A stretch of DNA of 64,000 bases from Bacillus sp. MYb209 (GTDB lineage Bacteria > Bacillota > Bacilli > Bacillales > Bacillaceae_G). The number at the start of each line of letters is the position of its first letter. Positions within the stretch are counted from its first letter, which is position 1. Made by a program: the position numbers and the translations under genes. Below are positions 43,495 through 53,003 of this stretch, in pieces. The DNA lies in assembly GCF_002975175.1 (NCBI RefSeq), contig NZ_PCNZ01000011.1, positions 1-64,000 on the forward strand, in the 5' to 3' direction. The notes under the pieces were generated by a model. It saw nothing but the letters and a program-made list of their open reading frames with translations. It had not been told where the DNA came from and searched no databases.

Positions 43495-44346
43495 TATTCG
43501 CTTCATTGAAATTGTTTCACGTATGCTTTGTAAATTTTGCAGTGTTTCCTCCTGTCGTTGCAACGACAAACCCACATACAAAGTATCTAATAAACTAAGC
43601 TGCGCTAATCGTGATGAACTTGCTTCTGTACGAAATTCAGTCTCACGCGTCGAAGTATATAACGTTATATGAGCAAGTTGGCTTAATGCCGATTTTTGAT
43701 AGCTCGTAATCGCAATAATTTTGGCCCCTCTTGCTTTCGCTACTTCTAACGCTTCAAGTAAACCTTTATTACTGCCCGAATGAGAAATTGCAATGACCAC
43801 TGCTTCTTTTGTTAGCAAGCCAGCTCCCATAATTTGAAAATGAGAATCCGTATGAGCAATACAAGAAATACCCGTTCTCATAAACTTATGATAAGCATCC
43901 ATCGCAATAATACCCGAACCACCATTTCCATAAAACTCAATTCGTTTCGCTTCATTCAGCGCACTTACTGCCTGTTCCAACGCGTTATCGTTTAACAAAT
44001 GTAATGTATCTTGCAGTCCTGTAATATGTGAATGAAAAACTTTTTTAGCAACAGTGACCATATTATCTTCTACCGATACTTCCTCATGAATATTTTGCAT
44101 TGGGGTATGTACAATCTCACGAGCTAATGTAATTTTCAAGTCTTGGAACCCTTGAAAACCTAAGTGTTTGCATAAGCGGAATATCGTTGCTTCGGAACTA
44201 TTCGTAACTTCCGCTAATTCCGTAATCGATTTATGTACAACATCTTGTGGATGTTTCAAAATATGTTCGGCAATACTTCGTAATTTCGGTGATAAACCAT
44301 TTAACGAAGCCTGAATCTTTCCAATCCCACTTTTTGTACCAGGCAT
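43492..44346 (-). CDS. RpiR/MurR-family sugar-phosphate-responsive regulator
   Basis: The 284-residue protein has an N-terminal HTH_6 domain (about 1-77; TNSSEATIFRLCKHLGFQGF) and a C-terminal SIS sugar-phosphate-binding domain (about 125-260; RIEFYGNGGSGIIAMDAYHK, VIAISHSGSNKGLLEAL). Such regulators sense phosphosugars. The gnt operon 2 kb downstream makes 6-phosphogluconate, so control of that operon is a reasonable guess, though alcohol dehydrogenase and a repeat lie between. Confidence 0.88.
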   Translation of the reverse strand: MPGTKSGIGKIQASLNGLSPKLRSIAEHILKHPQDVVHKSITELAEVTNSSEATIFRLCKHLGFQGFQDLKITLAREIVHTPMQNIHEEVSVEDNMVTVAKKVFHSHITGLQDTLHLLNDNALEQAVSALNEAKRIEFYGNGGSGIIAMDAYHKFMRTGISCIAHTDSHFQIMGAGLLTKEAVVIAISHSGSNKGLLEALEVAKARGAKIIAITSYQKSALSQLAHITLYTSTRETEFRTEASSSRLAQLSLLDTLYVGLSLQRQEETLQNLQSIRETISMKRI

Positions 44347-44487
44347 AGCGTATCTTCCCCTTCCATAGTAGCTTTATTGTACCTAATTATTGAAAGAAGA
44401 AAAACCTCTATTTGGCGCATCACTATACATTTTATTTGCTCCTATGTATTCTACCGTAACATATGACACAATTATTCATACTTATTT

Positions 44488-45123
44488 CTAGTTTTCCCCA
44501 TGCTTTACTGCGTATAATGCAGCTTGTGTACGATCATCTACTTCCAATTTAGCCAATACGTTAGAAACGTGTGTTTTCACAGTTTGTTCTGTAATATGAA
44601 GCTCTGCTGCAATCTCCTTATTGCTCCTTCCTTTCGCAATTTCACGAAGTACTTCTTGCTCCCTTTTCGTTAATATGGAAAAAGGATTCTCTTTTTCTTT
44701 CTTGACTGCTGACCGTCCTAATAGTGCAGGTGTTACTTTCGGGTGAAAATTCGCATTTCCTTGATATACCGCAACAATTGACGCAACGAGTTGATCTGGC
44801 TGCACCTCTTTTAATTGATAACCATCTGCCCCAGCTTCTAATGCTGGTAAAACGTAATCTTGTTCTGAAAAACTACTGAGCATAAGAATTTTTATTGTCT
44901 CATCGTATTGCTTTATACGTTTTGTCGCTTCAATACCATCCATTTTCGGCATTGATAAATCCATTAATACTACATCTGGCCTTTCTGTTTGGACGAACGT
45001 TAATGCTTCTTCACCATTTTCTGCTTCCCCAATAATTTCAAATTCTTCTCTCGTCTTCAAAAAGAATACGAGTCCTCTTCGAACGATATGATGATCTTCT
45101 ACAAGTAATAATTTAATTTTCAC
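44488..45123 (-). CDS. yhcZ: NarL/FixJ-type response regulator (YhcZ-like)
   Basis: The 211-residue regulator has a receiver domain (KIKLLLVEDHH acidic pocket, VVLMDLSMPKMDG phospho-Asp) and a LuxR HTH (LTKREQEVLREIAKGRSNKE, ITEQTVKTHVSNVLAKLEV). GTG 45123 has GAGAGGGAG upstream; the frame is open to 45141. Length and its GAF-kinase partner match B. subtilis YhcZ, so the symbol is by family resemblance. It overlaps or abuts the kinase gene and is co-transcribed. Confidence 0.85.
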   Translation of the reverse strand: MKIKLLLVEDHHIVRRGLVFFLKTREEFEIIGEAENGEEALTFVQTERPDVVLMDLSMPKMDGIEATKRIKQYDETIKILMLSSFSEQDYVLPALEAGADGYQLKEVQPDQLVASIVAVYQGNANFHPKVTPALLGRSAVKKEKENPFSILTKREQEVLREIAKGRSNKEIAAELHITEQTVKTHVSNVLAKLEVDDRTQAALYAVKHGEN

Positions 45124-45137
45124 TGACGTTCTCCCTC

Positions 45138-46256
45138 TCAAACCGGTAATTGAATTTCTATCTTTGTCCCCTTTTCCGGTTCTGCTTTTATTCGAAAAAT
45201 TCCCCTCATTAATTCAATTCGTTCTTTCATACTTTTCAAACCAAGTGCTGACTCTCTGACTTGATCCTGTATAAATCCTATTCCGTTATCTTCTATGTAA
45301 AAGTGCAGCTTATTATCTTCAATCCTTAAATGAACACATACTTTTTCACACGAAGCATGCTTTTTACAATTATGTAATGCCTCTTGGCTTATACGCCATA
45401 AAACTTCTTCTATTTCATCTTCAATTAAAACCATTCCATCAATTCGAACTTCCACTTGAATCCCTAACAGTTTTCCGTAATTTTGAATCGCTTCTGCTAA
45501 ACCTTTCTCTAATCCTTCAGGCCTTAATTGCCAAATCAAAAGTGTCATCTCTTGTAATGCTTCCTGTGATAATTCTCCAATATAACTTAACATCTCTTGC
45601 AAGTCTCTATCCTTCGTCATATTTAGAGTCCCTTTCGCTGTTAGCATAATTGAAAATAACAATTGTTTAACGGAATCATGTAAATCACGAGCCAATCGAT
45701 TTCTTTCAGCTACAACTACATATTTTCGTTCTTTCTCAACTAATTGAATACGTTGTATTGTCGTTCCAATTTGAAATGCAATCGCTTCTAATAACGCTAA
45801 CTCTTCCTCAGAAAAATGTGTTTTATGAGGCGAGGCTACATTTAATAGACCAAATTTCTCTGATCCAGATCTTAGCGGGATTGTCGCATGATGTGTAACA
45901 TCTTCTGTCTCGCCCCAATTACATTCAATCGCATCCTCTATTCGTTTACATTCAATAATATTTGTCGCTTTTTCCAATCTTCCATTCACAAAACGTTCTA
46001 CACACCAACAATCTCCTTCACACATCGGCTTCTTTTCCTGCCACGTAAGAGCTGGGGGTAAGTTTTGGTCTACAAGCATACGATGCTTTCCACTTTCATC
46101 AATAAAGAATATCCACCCTGTTTGTAAATTCATAACTTGTAATAATGTATGTAACACTTTCCCTAACATTTCCTGTAAGTTTGTTGCTTCATTTAGTAAC
46201 TCAGCAATTTCTTTTAATGCTTCTAAACGATGCATCTCTTTTTCATCTATGTTCAT
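45138..46256 (-). CDS. yhcY: GAF-domain sensor histidine kinase (YhcY-like)
   Basis: The ~372-residue cytosolic kinase has a GAF domain (about 15-175), a HisKA_3 region with phospho-acceptor RNRLARDLHDSVKQLLF and a HATPase_c domain (EVLWRISQEALHNCKKHA, FYIEDNGIGF, ALGLKSMKERIELM). No membrane segment is present. The GAF domain carries a Cys cluster (MCEGDCWC, then IIECKRIEDAIEC) that might sense redox state or bind a cofactor. ATGs at 46256 and 46262 are both possible. It phosphorylates the adjacent YhcZ-like regulator. Confidence 0.85.
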   Translation of the reverse strand: MNIDEKEMHRLEALKEIAELLNEATNLQEMLGKVLHTLLQVMNLQTGWIFFIDESGKHRMLVDQNLPPALTWQEKKPMCEGDCWCVERFVNGRLEKATNIIECKRIEDAIECNWGETEDVTHHATIPLRSGSEKFGLLNVASPHKTHFSEEELALLEAIAFQIGTTIQRIQLVEKERKYVVVAERNRLARDLHDSVKQLLFSIMLTAKGTLNMTKDRDLQEMLSYIGELSQEALQEMTLLIWQLRPEGLEKGLAEAIQNYGKLLGIQVEVRIDGMVLIEDEIEEVLWRISQEALHNCKKHASCEKVCVHLRIEDNKLHFYIEDNGIGFIQDQVRESALGLKSMKERIELMRGIFRIKAEPEKGTKIEIQLPV

Positions 46257-46424
46257 TTTCATCACCAACTACCATTATAACATTAAGAAATTTCTAAATA
46301 CTACAAACAAAAAAAGAACCGAATTCCTTCAGCTCTTTTTTAGGAGATATCCCATACAGTTCATTCAAATCTGATGATTTGCAAATCTAAATTCTAAACC
46401 AAAACAGAAATTAGCTAGTTTTCA

Positions 46425-47318
46425 TTAACTGTCTGATAAAGATTGTCCCACATGGATATTTTGTAAACTTTCAGTGTTAACGAACATATTCGCTGCTGGC
46501 ATTTGTACTTGATTTTTATGGAGCATAGACATTAATTCAAATCTTACTTGTCTAGAAGTTTCAAAATAATCTTCTGGCCTAATCAAACCTGTAATACAAA
46601 ATTCATATCCAACATATTTAAGGTTAGGATTTAAGTCTGTAACCCCAACATATTTAAATGGTTCAACAGCTTCATCATCTACTCTATAAAGACTTTGATC
46701 CAATTTCCCATTACAAATAACACATACTTCTTCTAACAATTCCTTAACTCTTGTAGGATCTTCCTGATAACTTACCGTGATGCGTTCAATAACTCGCATC
46801 CATCCTTTATTAAAATTTTGTATCGTTCTAATCTCTCCGTGTGGTATGGTAAGGAGTTTTCCTGACCATTCACGAATTTGCATAAAACGAATACTAATTT
46901 CCTCAATGGTTCCTGAATTTGTTCCGTTAAAAGTAACAAAATCGCCAACACGAAACTCTTTGTCCGCTAATCTTGCAAAGCCTAATATTACATCTTTTAG
47001 CATCTGTTGTGCAGCAAAACCGATGACAACTCCCGCTATCCCTGCACCTGCAATAATACTTTTTATATCTACAAATTGACTAATTAAATATATGATCAGA
47101 CTGATGATAATGATATACCTAAAAATAGATCGAATTACACTTTGAATCGTCTGCTCTACCTCTTCATCAAAAAAGCTTGATTTTCTAAAAAACCAATCAA
47201 TAATGCGGTTTATGACAAAAGAAATAATCATAAGAACTAAAGCAAATAGTAAAAACCTTAAAAGTAAAAATTCCCTTACATAATTAAAAAACTCCTCAGT
47301 ATACGTTAATAAACTCAT
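46425..47318 (-). CDS. MscS-family mechanosensitive channel
   Basis: The 297-residue membrane protein has three hydrophobic helices in about 15-115, with the pore helix AGIAGVVIGFAAQQMLKD, then the MscS beta domain (FRVGDFVTFNGTNSGTIEEI, LLTIPHGEIRTIQNFNKGWMR) and a C-terminal alpha/beta part. It releases solutes on hypo-osmotic shock. Length resembles B. subtilis YkuT/YfkC-type channels; the exact orthologue is not assigned. Confidence 0.9.
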   Translation of the reverse strand: MSLLTYTEEFFNYVREFLLLRFLLFALVLMIISFVINRIIDWFFRKSSFFDEEVEQTIQSVIRSIFRYIIIISLIIYLISQFVDIKSIIAGAGIAGVVIGFAAQQMLKDVILGFARLADKEFRVGDFVTFNGTNSGTIEEISIRFMQIREWSGKLLTIPHGEIRTIQNFNKGWMRVIERITVSYQEDPTRVKELLEEVCVICNGKLDQSLYRVDDEAVEPFKYVGVTDLNPNLKYVGYEFCITGLIRPEDYFETSRQVRFELMSMLHKNQVQMPAANMFVNTESLQNIHVGQSLSDS

Positions 47319-47683
47319 CTATCCACTTCCTTACTAATGAAAATTTCATGCAGAGCTAATCTATTGTAAATACTTATTGATTATCTCAAAACTTGCTTTC
47401 GGAACCTCTTTTACCCTAACCTTTCATTTTACTTTCTTAACTATGTATTTGTATTCCTAGTTCATCTTCAACAATATAACCCTTTAATCAATCTTTCAAC
47501 TTCAGATGTCCTTTTCTATTTACTATAAATATACTCTTTTTAATAATCTAAAGGGAGATAGCAACAGAAATTTTTATAAACGACTTTCTTTCAAGTCCTC
47601 AATACTCACCTCGTTACAAGGAAAATATTCACATAACACCGAATATTTCATTTGATACTTTTTTCTCACGGAGGTTACAAACA
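47319..47683. other. Gap between divergent mscS and NUDIX genes
   Basis: AT-rich sequence that should hold both promoters. I see no gene or clear hairpin. GGAGG stands 10 nt before the NUDIX start. Confidence 0.6.
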
Positions 47684-48133
47684 ATGGGATATATTGAAGA
47701 ACTAAGAGAGCTTGCTGGATCACGACCACTTAATCTAGCAGGAGTTGCTGTAGCTGTTTTTAATGAAGAAGGAAATATATTACTCCAACAAAGACGAAAT
47801 GGCATTTGGGGTGTTCCTGGAGGTTTTGTGGAACTTGGTGAATCCACAGAAGAAGCTGGAAGACGAGAAGTACTTGAAGAAACAGGTATTGAAATTGGTA
47901 CACTTCAGTTAGTAAGTGTATTTTCAGGTAAAGAGTTTTTTGTACAATTACCACATGGAGATGAATTTTATCCTATTACAATCGCATACCTTTGCCGAGA
48001 CATTAAAAGCGGCTCGTTAAAAGCAGACGGAGTTGAATCATTTCATGTACAATTTTTCGATTTAAATGAACTACCAGAAAACATTAGTCCATTCATAAAA
48101 AAACTAATTCAGCAACAAGTCGTCTCTATTTAA
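47684..48133 (+). CDS. NUDIX hydrolase
   Basis: The 149-residue enzyme has the NUDIX box [20 protein letters not shown] followed by ETGIE (Gx5Ex7REVxEExGI), with catalytic Glu residues in place. It hydrolyses a nucleoside diphosphate linked to another moiety; the substrate is unknown. ATG behind ACGGAGGTTAC. Convergent with the nicotinamidase gene; a shared bidirectional terminator lies between. Confidence 0.9.
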   Translation: MGYIEELRELAGSRPLNLAGVAVAVFNEEGNILLQQRRNGIWGVPGGFVELGESTEEAGRREVLEETGIEIGTLQLVSVFSGKEFFVQLPHGDEFYPITIAYLCRDIKSGSLKADGVESFHVQFFDLNELPENISPFIKKLIQQQVVSI

Positions 48134-48135
48134 AT

Positions 48136-48171
48136 GTGAAAAAGAGACCTTTTTGAAGGCCTCTTTTTCAC
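48136..48171. terminator. Bidirectional terminator between NUDIX and pncA-like genes
   Basis: GTGAAAAAGAG and CTCTTTTTCAC with inner GCC-type pairs form a long stem, giving U-runs on both strands. Confidence 0.88.
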
Positions 48172-48716
48172 TTCACTTCTGCATTTAAACAAGATTTAAA
48201 ATGTCCAAGCGCATATTCATGTCCTTGCGCATTAAAAGATGCAACCGCCTTTTCATAAACGACAATTTTAAATCCTTTATTATAAGCATCTACTGCCGTA
48301 TGAAGAACACAGATGTCGGTACATACACCTACAAGATGCACTTCTTCTATTCCTCGTTCTCTTAACTTCATCTCTAAATCTGTTCCAGCAAATGCACTGT
48401 ATCGCGTTTTGTCCATGTAATATACATTCTCAGCATTTTTATATTTTTCGTATACATCTTGTAATCCACCAAACAAGTCTCTTCCATTTGTACCTGCTAT
48501 ATTATGAAGTGGGAATAACTTCGCTTCAGGATGATATACATCATTGTCTTCATGTTTATCGATCGCAAATACTACGTAATCACCATTTTCAATAAATTGT
48601 TTCGTTACATTTACAAGTTCCTTCTCAATTTCTTGACCTGGTTTCCCACAAGTTAAAGCACCTTTTTCAGCTACAAAGTCATATGTATAATCAATATTTA
48701 TAAGCGCTCTTTTCAT
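48168..48716 (-). CDS. pncA: Nicotinamidase / isochorismatase-family hydrolase
   Basis: The 182-residue protein has the family catalytic set: Asp in INIDYTYDF, a central Lys (MDKTRYSAF) and the nucleophilic Cys in VGVCTDICVLHTAVDAY. Metal-binding residues DKHEDNDVYH are also present, as in nicotinamidases. It would convert nicotinamide to nicotinate for NAD salvage. Symbol by resemblance. Confidence 0.83.
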   Translation of the reverse strand: MKRALINIDYTYDFVAEKGALTCGKPGQEIEKELVNVTKQFIENGDYVVFAIDKHEDNDVYHPEAKLFPLHNIAGTNGRDLFGGLQDVYEKYKNAENVYYMDKTRYSAFAGTDLEMKLRERGIEEVHLVGVCTDICVLHTAVDAYNKGFKIVVYEKAVASFNAQGHEYALGHFKSCLNAEVK

Positions 48717-48851
48717 AACTACAATCTCTCCTTCTTCTGTTTCACAGTAAACAATAGAAAATTTGTTATTACGACATCGTATGTACTATTCGACATTACA
48801 AATGAAATACCTACATTTCCCTCTCAATACTTACCTTAATCCGAGTTTATC

Positions 48852-49008
48852 ATAAAGTGAAACTTTAATCAGAGGGGGTTTTGTCCATCCCCTCTGATTA
48901 TTAGCCCACACCAATCGGGCTTTTACGGGCAGTTGATCTCCCACCTAACTTCCTCGCATGTGCCGAATTTTTAGGTGGGGTTCTTACTGCCCGTTAAAGC
49001 GGGATAAA
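48852..49008. repeat. bcr1-like structured repeat, copy 2
   Basis: 157 bp between two ATAAA motifs, closely similar to copy 1, including AATCAGAGGGGG...CCCCTCTGATT and TACGGGCAG...CTGCCCG. Its right end lies inside the small membrane protein gene at 48971. Confidence 0.75.
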
Positions 49009-49153
49009 ACCGGTACCCAATGACAAAACATACAGCTCCAATTAACAAGTCATGAATTTGATAATTGAGCGTAACTTCAACCGCCTCTTGTAAAGTAAAC
49101 CAAATGACCGAAAACATTATAATAAATAAGAAAATACGAATAACTCGTTTCAA
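48971..49153 (-). CDS. Small two-helix membrane protein, 3' end in a repeat
   Basis: The 60-residue protein has hydrophobic segments at about 5-20 and 35-50 and a TTG start. The last 11 codons (YPALTGSKNPT) and the stop come from the bcr1-like repeat inserted at a TTTAT site, so the original C-terminus has been replaced or cut. It may still be functional as a small membrane protein. No family recognised. Confidence 0.5.
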   Translation of the reverse strand: MKRVIRIFLFIIMFSVIWFTLQEAVEVTLNYQIHDLLIGAVCFVIGYRFYPALTGSKNPT

Positions 49154-49256
49154 ACTTTCAATCCCTTTCTCTTACATGATAGTAAAGAATAAGTTCTTCC
49201 TATTCATACTAAAAAGTGAAACAAATTATTTTCAATGACATAATTCAATCCAAACT

Positions 49257-49291
49257 AAAAAGTACACTACTTTTGAGTAATGTACTTTTTT
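49257..49291 (-). terminator. Terminator of the lipoprotein gene
   Basis: AAAAAGTACA and TGTACTTTTTT flank an imperfect inner stem, directly after the lipoprotein stop. Confidence 0.8.
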
Positions 49292-49296
49292 CCATA

Positions 49297-49785
49297 TTAA
49301 GACGCAGGCTTCGTTTCAAACGTCGCTTGATTAAAGCTAATGACTTTTCCTTTTGGGTCATTGTTTTCAAACTGAGCTGCGGTAATCGTATGACTACCTG
49401 TCTCAAGCGTCTTTTCTTTTAATTGTACTGTTGTCTGTGTTGTACTAGTTACTTGATGTTTATCTGCAAATATTTGATCTACAAATACAAATGTTTCTTT
49501 ATCATTTTGAAAATTGGAAAGTTCTAATTCGACTTGCTGAATTAAAGTATCCTTTTTTATGAATACAGTTGGTATATTGCCATTTTCAGAAGTACCATCT
49601 GGCGTAGTTACTTTTACTTTCCCTTCTCCGATTGGTACTGCTCCTTCAGGAAATACGACCATATTCTCATCACTTGCATTTACAACTTGTTCTTCCTGGT
49701 TTGACTGTGCATCTTCTTTTTCCTCTGGAGCACCACAGCCTACTAATAACAATACAGACAATCCAGTGATTATGAATTTCTTCAA
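49297..49785 (-). CDS. Putative lipoprotein
   Basis: The 162-residue protein has a lipoprotein signal (MKKFIITGLSVLLLVGC; lipid-Cys17), a Gln/Glu-rich linker and a beta-rich domain with no recognised family. It should be anchored on the outer face of the membrane. The gene is monocistronic. Confidence 0.75.
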   Translation of the reverse strand: MKKFIITGLSVLLLVGCGAPEEKEDAQSNQEEQVVNASDENMVVFPEGAVPIGEGKVKVTTPDGTSENGNIPTVFIKKDTLIQQVELELSNFQNDKETFVFVDQIFADKHQVTSTTQTTVQLKEKTLETGSHTITAAQFENNDPKGKVISFNQATFETKPAS

Positions 49786-50006
49786 AATTCATCCCCCCTG
49801 TTATTTCATTATAATTTATTATACAAAAATAACTTCTTAATTTTAAAACTAGTTTTTAACACTTTCATGAACAAATATTAGCTTGCTCACGATTACTGTA
49901 CCATACTTTCATTTTAAGAACATTAATTTTTTAAAAGAAATAAATAGTAATTCCACTCTATTCATCATTTTAGCCCAATTCACTAAAGAAATATCCATTC
50001 AAAATA

Positions 50007-50034
50007 AAAAGACATTGTCATTTCAATGTCTTTT
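50007..50034 (-). terminator. Terminator of the nitroreductase gene
   Basis: AAAAGACATTG and CAATGTCTTTT form an 11-bp stem with a six-base loop. Confidence 0.85.
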
Positions 50035-50045
50035 CTACATAACAT

Positions 50046-50693
50046 TTAGAAAATAAATGTTGTAATCTCATCAACTTCTTTTCGCGAAAGTTTCTTCGGC
50101 TTATCTTTCGGAAACCCGAGTGAAATTACCATATTAATTTGTTTTTGAGGCTCAATTTGTAAATATTGTCGCAGTTCATCTTGAGCTAATAATACAGGTC
50201 CTGTCATTGGACAAGTACCCAGTCCTCTCGCATGTGCAGCCAGCATTAAGTTTTGTGCTGCTAAACAGCTACTCTTAATTCCTTCCTCTTCCCATACTGA
50301 ATCAGGAACGAAGGCAATTGGATCAAATATCTTTTCACGAAACTTTGATTCATATGGTGTTGCTAAACATACGATTAATACTGGCGCCTCAGAGAAAGCT
50401 GTCGCATATGGACCGAAAGAACGTGTAAGTAATTTCCCTGCTTTCTCTTCTCCATTTTCTGCTGCTTTTGCCGCAAGTTTATGTAATGCATCCCATGTCA
50501 TTTGTTCAATTTCTTTAATTTTCTCTCGGTTCATAATGACCAAGAACTCCCACGTTTGTGAGTTCGTATCACTCGGTGCATAACGAGCACAATCAATAAT
50601 TTCTTTTATATCACTAGTGGATACTTCTTGTTCTGTAAACTTTCTAACACTTCGTCTACCGTGAATTACTTCTTTAAAATCTTCATAATTCAT
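50046..50693 (-). CDS. Nitroreductase-family FMN protein
   Basis: The 215-residue protein shows nitroreductase features: GRRSVRKFTEQEVS near residue 12, CARYAPSDTNSQTWEF (FMN site), and the AAHARGLGTCPMTG segment. Such flavoenzymes reduce nitro compounds or quinones with NAD(P)H as dimers. Substrate is unknown. Confidence 0.9.
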   Translation of the reverse strand: MNYEDFKEVIHGRRSVRKFTEQEVSTSDIKEIIDCARYAPSDTNSQTWEFLVIMNREKIKEIEQMTWDALHKLAAKAAENGEEKAGKLLTRSFGPYATAFSEAPVLIVCLATPYESKFREKIFDPIAFVPDSVWEEEGIKSSCLAAQNLMLAAHARGLGTCPMTGPVLLAQDELRQYLQIEPQKQINMVISLGFPKDKPKKLSRKEVDEITTFIF

Positions 50694-50754
50694 ACATTAA
50701 ATCCCCTTTTTACAGCGTTTTCAAAACTTGTCCTATGGTTGAATTATATCATGA

Positions 50755-50783
50755 AAAAAAGCTGGGGGAATACCAGCTTTTTT
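50755..50783 (-). terminator. Terminator of the aminotransferase gene
   Basis: AAAAAAGCTGG and CCAGCTTTTTT form an 11-bp stem with U-run. Confidence 0.88.
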
Positions 50784-50791
50784 CCTCATTA

Positions 50792-51667
50792 CTAATTTGT
50801 CACTTTAAACAAACTAATACTTTCTTCATATACAGCTTGTAGTTTTTTCGTAATTGGTCCTCTTTCGCCGCTTCCAAACTTCTCATCACCAATTTGAACA
50901 ACAGGGAATATTTCAAGTGGTGTCGCTGTAAAGAAACATTCGTCAGCCTCATATACTTCTTGCAATGAGAATTCACGCTCTTCTACTTCAATATGTAAAG
51001 CTTTCGCTAATGTAATAACGTAGTGGCGAGTAATGCCGTGTAGAATGAAATTATCGGCCGGATGTGTAATTAATTTATTATTTTTCACCATAAAGAAATT
51101 CGAATGACACCCTTCTGTTACAACTCCATCTCGTACTAATATCGCTTCTTGATACCCTTGCTCGTTTATTTTATTTTTAATCATGATATTAGGTAGAAGG
51201 TTTAAAGATTTTATATGACAGAACTTCCAGCGTATATCCTCTTCTACAGTAACCTTTATTCCTTGTTCCATAGTAGCGGTAGGTCTTGGAAACGAAACAA
51301 TATTCGCAAAATATGTTGGCTGTAAATCTTTTTCATACACATGATTTCGAGCTTGAGCTCCACGTGATATTTGAAGATACACATTCCCATCCTCTTGAAA
51401 TTGATTTCTTTCAATCATTTGATGAAGTTCTTCAACTAACTCTTCCTTTGTAAACGGCGGAACAATATTTATTTCCCTCATAGATTTAAAAAAGCGTTCC
51501 AAATGTAAGTCTAATAAATGAGGCTTCCCATCGTATAGCCTAAATACTTCATATATGCCGTCACCAAATTGGAGTCCTCGCTCTTCTAACGCAACCATCG
51601 GCTGTTCTTCTTTCGTATTTACAATTCTTCCGTTAAACAAAATCCAATCTTTATGAGTAGCTTTCAT
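50792..51667 (-). CDS. dat: D-amino-acid / branched-chain aminotransferase (class IV PLP)
   Basis: The 291-residue enzyme matches class IV aminotransferases of the D-alanine aminotransferase type: ERGLQFGDGIYEVFRLYDG near residue 30, a PLP Lys in HIKSLNLLPNI and TEGCHSNFFMV. It would interconvert D-alanine and D-glutamate for the cell wall. I chose ATG 51667 behind GGAGTGGGAAGG; the frame is open to 51718. A branched-chain role cannot be excluded, so the symbol is tentative. Confidence 0.82.
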   Translation of the reverse strand: MKATHKDWILFNGRIVNTKEEQPMVALEERGLQFGDGIYEVFRLYDGKPHLLDLHLERFFKSMREINIVPPFTKEELVEELHQMIERNQFQEDGNVYLQISRGAQARNHVYEKDLQPTYFANIVSFPRPTATMEQGIKVTVEEDIRWKFCHIKSLNLLPNIMIKNKINEQGYQEAILVRDGVVTEGCHSNFFMVKNNKLITHPADNFILHGITRHYVITLAKALHIEVEEREFSLQEVYEADECFFTATPLEIFPVVQIGDEKFGSGERGPITKKLQAVYEESISLFKVTN

Positions 51668-51755
51668 TCCTTCCCACTCCTTTATTCCATGATTGGTTTT
51701 ATTGTACAACTTATCCACACTTAAAAGAAGGAATTTTCTGTATTTAACTAAACAA

Positions 51756-51788
51756 AAAAGTACATCACCTATTTAAAGTGATGCACTC
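51756..51788 (-). terminator. Terminator of the siderophore-binding protein gene
   Basis: AGTACATCAC and GTGATGCACT form an imperfect 10-bp stem; minus-strand TTTTTTGTTT follows. Confidence 0.8.
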
Positions 51789-51798
51789 AACCATTCAT

Positions 51799-52761
51799 TT
51801 ATTTCAAAAAATATTTTTCAATATCATCTAGCATTAAGTTTGCAGCTTTAATACCGCCTGCTGTATTCCAAATTACTTCATCCACTTGGAATACTTTATT
51901 GTCTTTAGAAGCCTGTAGCTGCTTAAAGAGTGGGTCTTCTGTCCATTCTTTTGCTAACGTGGTTCCTTCGTTATTCTTATCTGCATCTTTATCAGATGTG
52001 AAGTAAAATAAGTAATCCCCATCCATATTCGGAATTTGCTCTTTTGTAATTCCTTTTATCGCAAATTCATCTTTATCTTGTAGTGTTGGTCGCTTAAATC
52101 CAATATCATTTAAAACAGCACCTGAGAATGAGTTTTTCTGATAAATCCGAACATCACCTGGTACGAAGCGAATGATAGAGACTTTAGAATTCAATTTATC
52201 TCCTAACTTCTCTTGCATTCCCTCAATACGTTTTTTATAATCTTCAAGAGCCTTTTGCCCTTCTTTTTCTTTATTTACAGCTTTTGTATAGAGCGTAAAG
52301 TTTTCTTTCCAATCCCCGCGCAACGTTTCAGCATAAACAGTTGGTGCGATTTCTTTTAACTGCTCATATATTTTTTCATGACGCATTTTATTCCCGATTA
52401 TTAAATCCGGTTTAAGCTTCATAACTGCCTCTAAATTAATATCACGCTCAGTTCCTACAACTTTCGTATCTTTTAACTCTTTCGCTAAATGAGGATACCA
52501 TTCATCACCAGCACGTGGTTTTGTAGTTCCAACTGGCGTTACTCCGACAGCTAAAAGAGCCTCCGCACCCTCATTTGTTAAAACGACAACTTTTTTCGGT
52601 GTACCATTTACTGTCGTTTCACCCATTGCATGCTTGATACTATATGAATCTTTTTCCTTTACTGATGCATCGTTTTCTTTCGTCTCTTCTTTACCACACC
52701 CTGCGATTATGATCATTAGTAACATAATGCAAAGTATAAGCATATTTTTAGTGCGTGTCAT
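51799..52761 (-). CDS. Iron-siderophore ABC transporter substrate-binding lipoprotein
   Basis: The 320-residue protein has a lipoprotein signal (ILCIMLLMIIIAGC) and a class-III periplasmic-binding fold (VVVLTNEGAEALLAVGVTPVG, LEAVMKLKPDLIIGNK). It should capture ferric siderophore or citrate and deliver it to an ABC importer encoded elsewhere. ATG 52761 has AGGAGGACAT; the longer frame to 53022 has no signal of coding. A Fur-like site overlaps the upstream region, so iron repression is expected. It stands alone here, without permease genes. Confidence 0.88.
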   Translation of the reverse strand: MTRTKNMLILCIMLLMIIIAGCGKEETKENDASVKEKDSYSIKHAMGETTVNGTPKKVVVLTNEGAEALLAVGVTPVGTTKPRAGDEWYPHLAKELKDTKVVGTERDINLEAVMKLKPDLIIGNKMRHEKIYEQLKEIAPTVYAETLRGDWKENFTLYTKAVNKEKEGQKALEDYKKRIEGMQEKLGDKLNSKVSIIRFVPGDVRIYQKNSFSGAVLNDIGFKRPTLQDKDEFAIKGITKEQIPNMDGDYLFYFTSDKDADKNNEGTTLAKEWTEDPLFKQLQASKDNKVFQVDEVIWNTAGGIKAANLMLDDIEKYFLK

Positions 52762-52773
52762 ATGTCCTCCTAG

Positions 52774-52794
52774 TTGAAAGTGATTATCAATAAC
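52774..52794. promoter_or_regulatory. Putative Fur box
   Basis: TTGAAAGTGATTATCAATAA contains a full ATTATCA half-site and a degenerate second half, just upstream of an iron-transport gene. Match to the Bacillus 7-1-7 Fur motif is partial. Confidence 0.5.
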
Positions 52795-53003
52795 ATTCAA
52801 AAGAATAATGTATATCTTACATATTGTCAATACATATATCAGAAAACTTTTTAAATACATATAATTTAGACACTCGTCCCCATTCGAAATACATATATAT
52901 CCGTCTTTAACCCTCATTTTTTCATTCAAAACATTTGAAAAATCAATGACCATAAGAAAGTAATTATTATTCCAGTCAACAAATAACATAAGTAATACAA
53001 AAA

